In this document: positions 21,853 through 31,998 of the stretch, in pieces
Position numbering within the stretch: the stretch's first letter is position 1
Layout of the letters: the number at the start of each line of letters is the position of its first letter
Source: Symbiodinium kawagutii
Lineage: Eukaryota; Sar; Dinophyceae; Suessiales; Symbiodiniaceae
DNA: 64,000 nucleotides
NCBI GenBank assembly: GCA_009767595.1
Contig: VSDK01018725.1
Location: forward strand, 146,390 to 210,389
Direction: 5' to 3'
Position numbers and translations under genes: made by a program
The notes under the pieces: generated by a model
Seen by the model: the letters and a program-made list of their open reading frames with translations, nothing else
Told to the model about the DNA's origin: nothing
Databases searched by the model: none

Positions 21853-24424
21853 AAGATTACAATTATGATTTACCATGATTTACCAGTACCAAAATTGCGT
21901 TGAAATATTTATTGTTATCAGGGTTTTGTTGTGAACCCCCTCTTCCAGCAGTGCAAATCAGGTGTTTGAAAGGTGGCAGAAGCAGCCCAACACAAGAAAA
22001 GCTCAACACTTCTGAAATGTTGCTGAAGCATAGTAGTGTAAACATTGCGAACAAAACGGTTGGTCACTTTTGATTTAGTTTTGACAGGAAAGATACGTCA
22101 GTAGCTGGATTGTTCTTTGCTATTTTGCAATCAGCCAGTGCTGGCAAGGCATGCGTGAGCAGATATAGGGGCAATGATGCAACAATCACATTGGTTGATT
22201 GTCATACTGTTTGCCTCATTGTGGATGATCAGAATGCTTGACTTGGAATTCGGTACGGGCTTTTCGCCAGGGCAGCCAGGGTTTGGGTGATCATGGTCGC
22301 ACGACACACACATGGCCAATCCTAACTCGTCCAAGGTGCCAAACATCTGGCGCCTGGCAACTGACGTGTTGTGGTGCTGAATCATGTTCTGTAGTTTTTG
22401 ACATCACCGGCAGTCCGGCTTGCAGGAGGGCTACATGGAGCAAGAGCTATACGATCGATAGTTGCTCACTGTAGTTTTCTTTCTTACTGACCAAAACATA
22501 TTTTGAACTATGTGTATTCATCTACTTTTTAGCCGATATTTGTATGGGGGTTTCTCAAAATGGGGGACCCCCAAATCATTCAATGTTAGCCATTTATAGT
22601 AATAAACCAACCATTTTTTGGGTCCCCTATTTTGAGAAATCACCATATGTAGAAAAACCGGATTGAGAAATTATGATGAATATCAAGCGTACTTACCGTA
22701 CAGAACTCCATATTTGCTCCTTGAGTTTCTGCACATCCGGTGAACCTCTCCAGCTGTTCATCAAACCACGACAGCCACATGAGCAGGCCAAGAGCTGTGC
22801 TGCAGGAGACATCACACGTTGGACTCAATGGCTATGGTTCAAGCAGTCAACCAACCAACAAATGGTTATCCAGCTGGTCAATGCAATGATTTGCAGTGAA
22901 ATTCCGAAACCGACAACTTACAACATAACAATCACGGTTAGCAGCCACAGCTGGTACACCATGTGTTTAACTAGTGCAATTCTTTCAATCGTCCAAGCCA
23001 CTGGTGAGTTGGTGAGTACCGTAAGGTCAACCAAGAAGCTCATGGAATCTGATTCAGACCATCATGATCATTGATACTAGCACTAAGCATCCATTTTTGT
23101 TGACTATGACCATGAATCAAACTATCACTATTCATTTGATGAGATGCTTAACTATTCATCCATCATTTTATCGCGATTGGCAACATGAATCGTCATGATT
23201 CAAACTCATGGACCATGATTCCTTGGTTTGGGTAACCCGCCTTCACAGCTTTCGCACGTAGTGGTTGCGTTCCTGGCGATGCTATGACTGGCCTGCTTGC
23301 CTGGCGGCATGTGAGCCATGGGTGTGGCGGCTCATTGAGGTCACCAGAAGCATCAGTTTTTAAGGGACTGCACAGTGCTTTAATGACGGAATTTATCAGG
23401 TTTGAAGCAATTTCTATCAGGTTGATTGAAGTATGTTTATTTTAAGGGACCGCACAGTGCTTCTATTCAATAAACATACTTTAAGGTTTTTCCGATATTC
23501 CTACCATAAGGGAAGGGGAATGGGCTGATAGAGTTTTTGCGCGTTTGGTTGATGTTTATGAGCTATAAGTCATCCCGCCATGTTTTGTGTTTTTGTTTTG
23601 GCGGGACTGCTGTTTGGACGCCCGCCCTGCGANNNNNNNNNNCCTACACTTATCATTACTTCCAAAGGGTGGAGATGGTGCTTCCACGAGGGGTTCAGAA
23701 TTGCAAGTCTATGTTGGGCTGTAAGTGTAGATGAGATATGAACGAATATACAAGCGTGTATTCATACATACACATCAGTGTGTATATTGCGGTGTTTACA
23801 TCATAAACATGTATGCGATATATTGCATAATCATATGTATTGTGAAACATTATCATATATATATATATATCTATTTATTCATATGTTTACCTAACAAATA
23901 TAAATGTATATATATATATATATTTATTTATATTTACATATACATTTGTTCATGCATATTGCCTTTGTAGGCCCATCAATATCCACACATGTCCTCAGAA
24001 GTCGCCGCCTGGGTCGCCATCAGGTACAGATTTTGGCTTCAGTTTCTTGGACAAAATCATTTGGTGAAGGAAGCCTTGATGGTTTAGGCAAGAGATATGG
24101 TGGTTTCCCAAAATAGGGTCCCAAAAAAGTGGATGGTGTTTCACTATTAAAGGTTTATGTTGGATGATTTGGGGGTTACCCTATTTTGAGAAACATCCAT
24201 ATGTGATAGATCAGCATCGGACCATAGATCCATGTAGCAATATCTCCTGAATCTTAGGGAATCTACATACCTGCAGTATTGGACAATATCGCCGCACTTT
24301 GGGAAGTCCTATTCTGGAATTTACACTTGATTTGACTTGAGATATAAATGCCTTCTTCTCCCCGAAGTACTGATGGAATCCTGACCTTCTCAGGGCTACA
24401 AGTACCCCACTGAACTCAGGAGAC
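20496..24424 (-). CDS. gene B: split minus-strand gene, unknown product
   Basis: Five minus-strand exons are proposed, in transcript order 24271-24424, 22697-22799, 22257-22346, 21701-21741 and 20496-20722. The first reads SPEFSGVLVALRRSGFHQYF ... VRRYCPILQ and ends at GTATGT. The second (STALGLLMWLSWFDEQLERF) ends on a codon at GTAAGT. The third is exactly 30 codons (MFGTLDELGLAMC, then CDHDHPNPGCPGEKP) with GTACCG. The fourth follows TTTTTTCTTGCACAG, reads LQLLQLGPEVRMA and leaves TG. The fifth opens with C and reads HVQTERGHYLVRLGVHGHG ... DLSERLGNPGFPGFHHDVF to GTACCTG. Exons 2-5 chain in phase; the link of exon 1 to exon 2 needs at least one more exon. The Cys/His cluster in exon 3 might bind a metal. 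Family not recognised; ends not found. Confidence 0.6.
21808..21852. repeat. (TTG)n microsatellite
   Basis: About 15 TTG triplets inside the gene B region, between exons. Confidence 0.95.
22543..22649. mobile_element. F1 inverted-repeat element in a gene B intron
   Basis: GGGGGTTTCTCAAAATGGGGG at the left, AGTAATAAACCAACCATTTT inside, CCCCTATTTTGAGAAATCACC at the right. It lies between the gene B exons 22257-22346 and 22697-22799. Confidence 0.9.
23633..23642. other. assembly gap (10 N)
   Basis: Ten N in an otherwise continuous region. Confidence 1.
23860..23935. repeat. TA-rich microsatellite
   Basis: Two (TA)n runs joined by TTTATTCATATG. Confidence 0.85.
24002..24099 (+). CDS. possible exon ending in an F1 element
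   Basis: The frame RRLGRHQVQILASVSWTKSF then GEGSLDGLGKRY runs straight into the F1 element at 24098, whose GT would be the donor. The acceptor before it is uncertain (CATCAG|GTACAG lies inside). The strand is opposite to gene B. Confidence 0.3.
24098..24204. mobile_element. F1 inverted-repeat element at an exon border
   Basis: ATATGGTGGTTTCCCAAAATAG on the left, CCCTATTTTGAGAAACATCC on the right. Confidence 0.85.
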
Positions 24425-24547
24425 CTAGAACCCACAAAATATGTCATTCAACCAGCAGACAGACACAGAAGCCAAGATCAACAGGGATGAGGACATTCAA
24501 ATGTCATCCAGGATAAAGGGCTTACAAAAATCGTGTTATAGATACTT

Positions 24548-24600
24548 ATATATATATATATATATACAATGTATCTTATCTATATATATATATATACACA
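24548..24600. repeat. (TA)n microsatellite
   Basis: Two TA runs with an ACAATGTATCTTATC spacer. Confidence 0.85.
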
Positions 24601-24744
24601 TACATATTACAGGTGTTTGGCACGGGCTGCGGTACGACTTTCACTTATGAAAAAAAATAGTGGCTAAGACGGGAAGCCTTAGAGTAGAAACAAAGTAGAA
24701 AATAGAGTTGAAGCATGTATTTTCTAAGTTCGACAACAAGGTGG

Positions 24745-25010
24745 TGCAAAAGTTGGTGATACAAAAAAGTTGAAGCAAAAGTTGGTGATGAACAAAAAAT
24801 GAAGCACAAGTTGATGATACAAAAAAGTTGAAGCAAAAGTTGGTGATGGAAAAAAGAGTTGAAGCAAAAGTTGGTGATGGAAAAAGGAGTTGAAGCAAAA
24901 GTTGGTGATACAAAAAGATTTGAAGCAACAGTTGATGCTACAAAAAAAGTTGAAGCAAAAGTTGGTGATGACAAAAAATTGAAGCAAAAGTTGGTGATAT
25001 AAAAAATAGT
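24745..25010 (+). repeat. satellite array, unit GAAGCAAAAGTTGGTGAT + A-rich spacer
   Basis: About eight copies of a unit of 27-33 bases: TTGAAGCAAAAGTTGGTGAT followed by ACAAAAAA or GGAAAAAAGAG. The same unit in reverse complement makes the array at 34610-35155. Minus frames reading FCFNFF... are artefacts of the repeat. Confidence 0.95.
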
Positions 25011-25139
25011 GTGATGTCTGAGTCGCATTTGTGGACTAGCTAGCTGATGTATTTGTTTTTGTTTTGGTATCGCGTGATGATCATCATTAATCATCCATGA
25101 TCCATTGGTATACATGGTCCATCATGGTTCCATGGTGGG

Positions 25140-25400
25140 TTTTCAGATATTTTCAGGTGGCTGTGAACTTCAGTGTAGACCCTGAACGTGCCAAGGTCTA
25201 CAATGGTCTTGGGGGTTTACAAATCCCATGCATGTCTAGTAATTGATCCTCATTTGGTCGCAGTCTATCTATGTCTACGTGGCCAGCATGTGCATGCCAT
25301 GGGAAGGGTCTAAAATGGTCTACGAACATGAGTTCTAAAGTGATAGGCCCGAAGGTCTACAATGAATACCCTGCCATGTTAGACCTTTGCTGGCCTGGAC
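25140..25400 (+). repeat. dispersed GGTCTACAATGGTCT repeats
   Basis: Four to five imperfect copies of AAGGTCTACAATGGTCT at irregular spacing, mixed with TAGACCCT words. Confidence 0.5.
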
Positions 25401-25433
25401 TCCAAGGCCAACCATTAGACCCTTGGTAGTTGC

Positions 25434-25560
25434 GGGTATAGTAAAGGCCACTTGGCGCCCCGGCACTCGGGCACCTGTGCGCCCAGCCTGGTGTGCTCTG
25501 GTCATGGCTGGAGAATCATCCATGATGACTAATGATTCGTTAGGTCCGATAGAACCAACA
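25434..25560. CDS. possible exon, strand unclear
   Basis: GC-rich insert open on both strands. Plus: AGIVKATWRPGTRAPVRPAW. Minus: SPAMTRAHQAGRTGARVPG. No decisive splice sites. Confidence 0.25.
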
Positions 25561-25973
25561 TTGAAAGAAAGCTGGGTAATGGCCAGTGTGGGCAATGCCT
25601 GACTTCCTGGTTGCATGGTGATACAACTTCAGCGGGGTCATTCATTGCTGATTGTTGTTTTTTGGTGTTGGTTGTTGTTTACAACTGTCTGGTCGATGGT
25701 TTTAACGCATCCCATCATCATCGCTCACAACCAATCAAGGGGTTGGAGTAATGGTCTTAACAGGGTTCAACTGCCACCAGCAGGGTTGGTGGCCAACCAT
25801 AAGACCAGGGAGAATTCTAAATAATAGCCCATCACAATCAAAGATTGGTTATATTAAGCGTTGGTGATGGCGAACAAGCATGGTTCACTACCAGGAATGA
25901 CTGATAATAGCCACCGGTGATAATGTTTGTTCATGAGGGTTGATTGAGAATAATGATATGGCTGGTATCCTCG

Positions 25974-26081
25974 GGGCTGCATTTAACAATTATTGCGATT
26001 GAATTGTTCATTGCGTTTTTTCATCTTGTCCAAATAGTGGAAAAATCTAATTGCACTTTTTGACTTTGTTAAATGCAGCCC
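25974..26081. mobile_element. 108-bp inverted-repeat element, single copy
   Basis: Perfect 16-base termini GGGCTGCATTTAACAA and TTGTTAAATGCAGCCC. The inner flanks ATTGCGTTTTTTCA and TTGCACTTTTTGA are also partly complementary. The right end contains TTTGTTAAATGCAG, a possible acceptor. No second copy was noticed in the window. Confidence 0.7.
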
Positions 26082-26659
26082 AGAGAAGATGGCAGCTCAC
26101 CTGATCCCATGGAAAAGGGTTTGCTTTGCTGTACGTTTTGGTCTCGCTTTGCTTTACGTTTTAAGAAAGGTGTTGGAAATGGAATTCTACGTCTAGAAGA
26201 CAATGAAAACCCGCCCCGCAACAAGAGACCCCATGTCAGTTCTTTCCGAACATCGTGACACCGGGTTGTGGGAGCGGACCTCGCGGTGTCTTTGTGCGCG
26301 TGGGCACGTACGTCAGCATCCCGCAAACAGATGGGTGAACGCCAGGCCATTAACCATTAGTCACAAAAGCTAGCGGTTGCTATTTCTTATTTGTATTCAC
26401 TAACTCTTATTCATCATGGCGATCAGCTTTGATCAACCGGCATTCACCCGCGCCCCACTGTTCCCGTTCCCATGGGCCTGCAAGCGTCTGCGCTGCCATG
26501 TGCCTGGAATATTGATGTGTTTGGTTGGCAAATGTTTCATGATTGCAATATGTTGTGATGGTAGACCAATGATGGGTTATACTATATTGGCTCTTGATCC
26601 CAGCTTCACCACCGATTCCAAGCATTGCAAGGTCTGCATGGAACCATGCTGGGTCCCAG

Positions 26660-26777
26660 CGCATCGAGCTGTTTCCGGCTCATCTGTTTGAAGGTGTTGT
26701 CGAAGCTGTGCACCATCGCTTGGAGAGATGGCGCTGGATACCCTTCACCCTTGGCATTCACCGAGTCAGCAGCTGAA
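26660..26777 (+). CDS. exon, unknown product
   Basis: Acceptor GCTGGGTCCCAG, then RIELFPAHLFEGVVEAVHHR and LERWRWIPFTLGIHRVSS to TGA. The other forward frame is open downstream (ALDTLHPWHSPSQQLNRE), so the end may be spliced. The minus strand reads RWDPAWFHADLAMLGIGGE just upstream. Confidence 0.4.
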
Positions 26778-26779
26778 CC

Positions 26780-27100
26780 GAGAGCAGAAAATGCTGGTCA
26801 TTAATATCATAGATATGGCTTTCATCAAGGGAATCATGCATTGACATGTCCAATCTAATTGGTTTACAGGATGCCAGGAGACAATTATTTCTATGATGGT
26901 AAAGAGCCAAATCCAATGGCAAATAGAAAACTCAGTGGAATCCAATAGATATGTATCAACCTGGAAACCAAGTGCTATCTTTCCATGGAAACGAATGGTT
27001 CGAAAACAATTTACAATAAGTATCCAATGGAAAACAATGAAACAATCAACTTACAATTAATTTTAACCACTATTGACTCTTATTAACCATAGTTAACCCT
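26780..27100. other. no gene recognised
   Basis: A/T-rich unique sequence with repeated TCCAATGG/CCATGGAAA words; no supported frame. Confidence 0.5.
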
Positions 27101-27122
27101 AGTTCACAACAACTCTTCCAGG

Positions 27123-27227
27123 CTGATACTGCGGACATCTCCCCAACTTGTCCGACGGGTCGCCCTCCGCCCTCGTGCCACTGGTGCCTCAGTTGGGCCG
27201 GGCCCAGCGTGCCACGCAGCCCTCCAT
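27123..27227 (+). CDS. possible exon
   Basis: CTCTTCCAG acceptor and GTGAGTT donor enclose 105 GC-rich bases. Two frames are open (LILRTSPQLVRRVALRPRA and ADTADISPTCPTGRPPPS). The splice sites are better than the protein evidence. Confidence 0.4.
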
Positions 27228-27416
27228 GTGAGTTCAAACAGCTGCAGTGCGAGCGGCTAATGGCAGGATTCCTTGCCATTAAAGAATTGGCATGAGATGA
27301 TACTGCATCAGTCATCATAGTTGATAATGTTTTTTGAACTATCAATAGTTGGCTCAATAATCAATAAAATACAATAGTCAGTTTGTAAGGATTTGTTTGT
27401 GTATGGTACAGTAAAT

Positions 27417-27537
27417 TCCATGGCTATGGATCAATATCAACCATTCAAAAGATGGGCAGGTGAACATTCCAACTAAGAATAGTTTGGTCATTTGTGGGGT
27501 GCAGGGGCCCTTGACCAACAGCCATATATTCAAAAAA
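27417..27537. mobile_element. F3 inverted-repeat element
   Basis: ATGGCTATGGATCAATATCAACC at the left and CCCTTGACCAACAGCCATAT at the right. Confidence 0.75.
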
Positions 27538-27739
27538 ACGTTATAAGGCAACCATGAATAATTACATAAGTAAGCCAATCAACACTTATCCCATCATTAA
27601 GCTATCAACGATTTAATCAAGAACCATTATGGAATAGCGGTGTATTATGGTGACCGTCAGTACGTATCAACCCCACAGTTTGATATGTATCCTAACCATC
27701 AATAGTTGCTGAATGAATGTTAAGTCCTGACCCCAAATT

Positions 27740-27969
27740 GAAGTATTCAACAGCTGGGTGTTCCATTCCGCTGCTGTCTTCTTCGGAATCTGGTGGACCT
27801 GCATTGCGCGTCTTGAAGTGTTCGATGTCGGAGTGCTAAGGAGCCATACGGTATCCTTAAAACCAAGGGGAGCTACCAGGGGAGCCAAGGAGCTACCAGG
27901 GGTGTCCACACCAAACGGTGGGTTCCAGGGCCGCCATGGCGAGGGCGCCTGCTGGGCACCTGGTTGCAC
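27740..27969 (-). CDS. possible exon, proline-rich
   Basis: A single minus frame is open through QPGAQQAPSPWRPWNPPFGV, DTPGSSLAPLVAPLGFKD and RRAMQVHQIPKKTAAEWN. The plus strand is open in part (FHSAAVFFGIWWTC). Composition favours minus but no strong splice borders were found. Confidence 0.35.
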
Positions 27970-28037
27970 GACCCTTGGGATAAAAGCTGGGCCTCCCTAC
28001 CTTGCTAAATTGTTTTATCATTCAATTAGATATTTTT

Positions 28038-28092
28038 TATTTACATATATATATATATACATATATATATATACATATATACATACATATTG
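28038..28092. repeat. (AT)n/(ACAT)n microsatellite
   Basis: Three AT runs separated by AC steps. Confidence 0.9.
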
Positions 28093-28382
28093 TTTTAAAT
28101 AGGGTAATTACCAGATATAGTAGAATGTAACCATAGTCACTTTGCTTGTTAACCAACTTATAGTCATCATCGACAGTCATTAACCATTTATGAAGCATTT
28201 TCAGTCATAGTTAACCCTTCTTAATGGCCTTGCTAACCGTTCTTAACCACTATTTATTTACCATGATAAATCACCATATTAACCACTAACTGGGATGATT
28301 AACCACCATATGACCATGGTTAATTGCCTTCTTCACCGCCTAGTAACTAGGGGGCACCCCTTGTACGGATCACTCGTTGCAG

Positions 28383-28472
28383 CCGTGAAAAACCTGGGAA
28401 AAGCCCAGGTGCTGCAATCGGCGGAAATCTCCACCAGCAGTTCCAACGTTCAAACCCTGGAGGAGAGATGTG
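28383..28472 (+). CDS. exon, unknown product
   Basis: Acceptor CACTCGTTGCAG and donor GTGAGC. The frame reads AVKNLGKAQVLQSAEIS then TSSSNVQTLEERCG, an amphipathic, coiled-coil-like segment. It lies just before the satellite island, on the plus strand. Confidence 0.5.
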
Positions 28473-28699
28473 GTGAGCTTGGTGGAGCTTAGAGCTCATT
28501 TGGTTGGTTGATGACTTTGGTTGATTGAATTTTGGGGTTGGTTGAATTTTTTGGTGGGCTGATTCACTTTTGGATTGGTTGTTTTTCTTTTAGGGACCGG
28601 ATCTGTCATTACCGATTCAGTCCGCCGCACAGGAAACAGGAAACTTTTTTTTTCCCGAGAGCGTCTGCGAAGGGTTCTTCGTAAAAAAGCAGCCGTTGC

Positions 28700-29402
28700 A
28701 ATACGTCAGCACATCTACACATCTACATCATCACACATCAGCACATCTACACACCTATATCATCACACATCAGCACATCTATCAGCACACCTACACATCT
28801 ACATCATCACACATCAGCACATCTACACATCTACACATCTACATCATCACACATCTGCAGATCTACATCATCACACATCTGCAGATCTAGATCATCACAC
28901 ATCTGCAGATCTACATCTTCACACATCTGCAGATCTACATCTTCACACATCTGCAGATCGAGATCATCACACATCTGCAGATCTACAGATCCACACATCT
29001 GCAGATCTACATCATCATCACACATCTGCAGATCTACATCCTCACACATCTGCAGATCTACATCATCACACATCTGCAGATCTAGATCATCACACATCTG
29101 CAGATCTACACATCTGCAGATCTACATCATCACACATCTGCAGATCTACATCCTCACACATCTGCAGATCTACATCCTCACACATCTGCAGATCTAGATC
29201 ATCACACATCTGCAGATCTACATCCTCACACATCTGCAGATCTACATCATCACACATCTGCAGATCTAGATCATCACACATCTGCAGATCTACACATCTG
29301 CAGATCTACATCATCACACATCTGCAGATCTACATCCTCACACATCTGCAGATCTACATCGTCACACATCTGCAGATCTACATCTTCACACATCTGCAGA
29401 TC
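28700..29402 (+). repeat. 24-bp satellite, unit CACATCTGCAGATCTACATCATCA
   Basis: About 28 copies, starting with a simpler ACATCAGCACATCTACA form (28700-28845) and becoming regular 24-mers. Each unit has the palindrome ATCTGCAGAT. Because 24 is a multiple of three, all six frames stay open for long runs (plus HTSADLHH, minus MCDDVDLQ). These are not taken as genes. Confidence 0.97.
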
Positions 29403-29514
29403 TCTCACTGTTTGTCTCTCTTTCGGTCTTCTTTCTTTCTCTCTTAAGGCGGGGGCGGGTCCGCCGCACCGCCACGAAACGTGACAGGTGTGGCATTTCG
29501 TGCACATCGGACGT

Positions 29515-29937
29515 CCAAAACCAAGGTAAACTTGCGATTTTGAGGTCTCGGCGGTGCGCGTTTTGCGTTTTGTGGACGTCGAACGTCAAAAACTGGTGTA
29601 AAATTGCGATTTTGATGAACGTCAAAAACTGGTGTAAAATTGCGATTTTGATGTTGCGGGTGGCGCGCGCTTCGCGTTTTGTGGACGTCGAACGTCAAAA
29701 ACTGGTGAAAAATTGCGATTTTGACTGTGTTCGGTCGACCATTTTGCGTTTTGTGGACGTTGAATATCAAAAACCGGGGAAAAATTGGCGGTTTTTTCAA
29801 AATTTCGACAGTTTCGCACGAAATGAACCTCGATCGTCAAAAACTGAGTTAAACTTGCGATTTTGCAAGTTGTCTTTCGACCGTTTCGTGTTTTGTGGAC
29901 GTTGAACGTCAAAAACTACGGAAAAATTGCGATTTCA
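29515..29937 (+). repeat. degenerate about 75-bp repeat with AACGTCAAAAACTGG core
   Basis: Six to seven copies of GTGGACGTCGAACGTCAAAA followed by ACTGGTGTAAAATTGCGATTTTG, with divergent linkers containing CGTTTTGC or CGTTTCG. Confidence 0.9.
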
Positions 29938-31210
29938 TTCTGGTGGTTTTTGTTCTGGTGCTTTTGCTCTGTTGGTTTTGTTCTGGTGTTTTTGCTCTGG
30001 TGTTTTTGTTCTGGTGGTTTTGTTCTGGTGGTTTTGTTCTGGTGCTTTTGCTCTGGTGTTTTTGCCCTGGTGTTTTTGCTCTGGTGTTTTTGTTCTGGTG
30101 TTTTTTGCTCTGGTGCTTTTGCTCTGGTGTTTTTTGTTCTGGTGTTTTCCTGTGGTGCTTTTGTTCTGGTGGTTTTTGTTCTGGTGCTTTCGCTCTGTTG
30201 GTTTTGTTCTGGTGTTTTTGTTCTGGCGGTTTTGCTCCGGTGTTTTTTTGCTCTGGTGGTTTTGTTCTGGTGTTTTTGCTCTGGTGCTTTTGCTCTGGTG
30301 TTTTTGCTCTGGTGTTTTTTTTGTTTTGGTGGTTTTGTTCTGGTGTTTTTGTTCTGGTGTTTTCGTTCTGTTGCTTTTGCTCTGGTGTTTTTTGTTCTGG
30401 TGGTTTTGTTCTGGTGTTTTTGCTCTGGTGTTTTTTGTTCTGGTGTTTTTGCTCTGGTGTTTTTTGTTCTGGTGTTTTTGCTCTGGTGTTTTTTGTTCTG
30501 GTGTTTTTGCTCTGGTGTTTTTTTCTGGTGTTTTTGCTCTGGTGTTTTTTGTTCTGGTGTTTTTGCGTCTGGTGTTTTTGCTTTGGTGTTTTCTTCTGGT
30601 TTCTTTTGCTCTGGTTATGGCTGCCGTGGTGTTTTTGCTCTGGTGTTCTTGCTCTGGTGTTTTTTTGTTCTGGTGTTTTTGCTCTGGTGTTTTTGTTCTG
30701 GCGTTTTTGCTCTGGTGTTTTTTTGTTCTGGTGGTTTTGTTTTGGTGTTTTTGCTCTGGTGTTTTTGTTCTGGCGGTTTTGCTCTGGTGTTTTTTTGTTC
30801 TGGTGGTTTTGTTCTGGTGTTTTTGCTCTGGTGTTTTTGCTCTGGTGTTTTTGCTCTGGTGTTTTTGCTCCTGTGTTTTTTGTTCTGGTGTTTTTGCTTT
30901 GGTGTTTTCTTCTGGTTTCTTTTGCTCTGGTTATGGTTGCTGTGGTGTTTTTGCGTCTGGTGTTTTTGCTTTGGTGTTTTCTTCTGGTTTCTTTTGCTCT
31001 GGTTATGCGTGCCGTGTTGTTTTTGCTCTGGTGTTTTTGTTCTGGTGTTTTTGCTCTGGTGTTTTTTGTTTTGGTGTTTTTGCGTCTGCTGTTTTTGCTC
31101 TGGTGGTTTTGTGCTGGTGCATTTGTGTTGGTGGCTTTGTGTGGTGGTCTTGCGTTACTGGTTTTGTGTTGGTGGTTTTGTGCTAGTGGTCTTGTGTTGG
31201 TGGGTTTGTA
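29938..31210 (+). repeat. 15-bp satellite, unit GCTCTGGTGTTTTTG, almost no A on plus strand
   Basis: About 80 copies of TTTTGCTCTGGTG/TTTTGTTCTGGTG with one-base length changes. The plus strand is almost free of adenine over more than 1 kb. All three plus frames are open for over 400 codons (VFALVFLLWCFCSG-like text). That follows from the absence of A, since every stop codon needs one. Two larger duplications are marked by TTTTCTTCTGGTTTC at about 30590, 30905 and 30980. Confidence 0.97.
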
Positions 31211-31214
31211 CTGA

Positions 31215-31385
31215 GAAAAAATCTGTTGTTAAGAAATTTTGCTTGTAAAAAAACGTGTTGCTAAGAGTCTGTATTGGTAAGAAAATTCCGTTTGCTAGAA
31301 TTTGTGTTGTTAAGAATTTGTGCTGACAAGAATCATCGCTGATAAGAATTTGCGATGGCAAAAATCTTTGCTGATAAGAAATCGC
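31215..31385 (+). repeat. degenerate 20-bp repeat, GCTAAGAATTTGTGTT
   Basis: About eight poor copies of GATAAGAATTTGTGTT, the last of four arrays in the island. Confidence 0.8.
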
Positions 31386-31671
31386 ACCCTATGCGCTCTA
31401 CCTGTTATCTTGCGATCCTCATATTTAAAGCTGTATAACATTGCCTTTTTCGCTCTCGGGCCAACCGTCGTCTAGTTTTTTTTGCTTTTTCGGGGGATGC
31501 TGTTTTTTTTGGGGGTTGGTTGATTTCTTGTTTGGTTGATTCGCTTTTGGACGCTGTTTGATTGGTGACCAGCTCCTTCTGGCCCTGTGTCACAGTGCAC
31601 CACCTTCCAGTTGAAGTTAGCGCAAGCCTTGGGCAACCTTTAACTCGTGCGGCCCAAGCTCCACTCCAAGG

Positions 31672-31850
31672 GTGGTTCGTTGCATAGCCCAAGCCGTGGT
31701 TCGTTTCGTCTCCAAGGATTTTGAAGGATCGGGGTTGAGATCCCGTCGGCTCCCAGGAGATGAAGAGCTGTTGGGGGAAGGCACCCATTTGCCAAGAACT
31801 CAGAGAAGGGGGTTGGTCCAAATATGGTGGGGCCCCCCAAAACGAGCAAT
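31672..31850 (+). CDS. possible exon
   Basis: The forward frame FVSKDFEGSGLRSRRLPGD then EELLGEGTHLPRTQRRG is open for about 60 codons. The minus strand is open too (ISWEPTGSQPRSFKILGDET). No clear splice sites. Confidence 0.25.
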
Positions 31851-31998
31851 TTCCTTATCTATGATTTAATGGCTACAGCACGATGGACAAAGCCATATAT
31901 GAGCCCGGCCTCCGGACTCCCACCCCCCGCCCCCTTGTGAGTAGTTTTTACCATGTGCTTGCACAATGTTCTTAGGAGTTCAGTTCCTTCACGGGTCA

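Noticed and set aside
24645..25115. 156-codon minus frame
   Set aside because: It is the satellite read on the minus strand.
28700..29402. CRISPR-like array
   Set aside because: No distinct spacers; units are contiguous and the genome is eukaryotic.
28575..29447. 290-codon plus frame and several 60-90 codon minus frames in the 24-bp array
   Set aside because: The period is a multiple of three, so every frame stays open. No independent coding evidence.
29863..31248. Three overlapping plus frames of 419-461 codons
   Set aside because: They are the three readings of a 15-bp satellite that has no adenine; the protein text is a simple VFALVF/CSGVF repetition with no start context.
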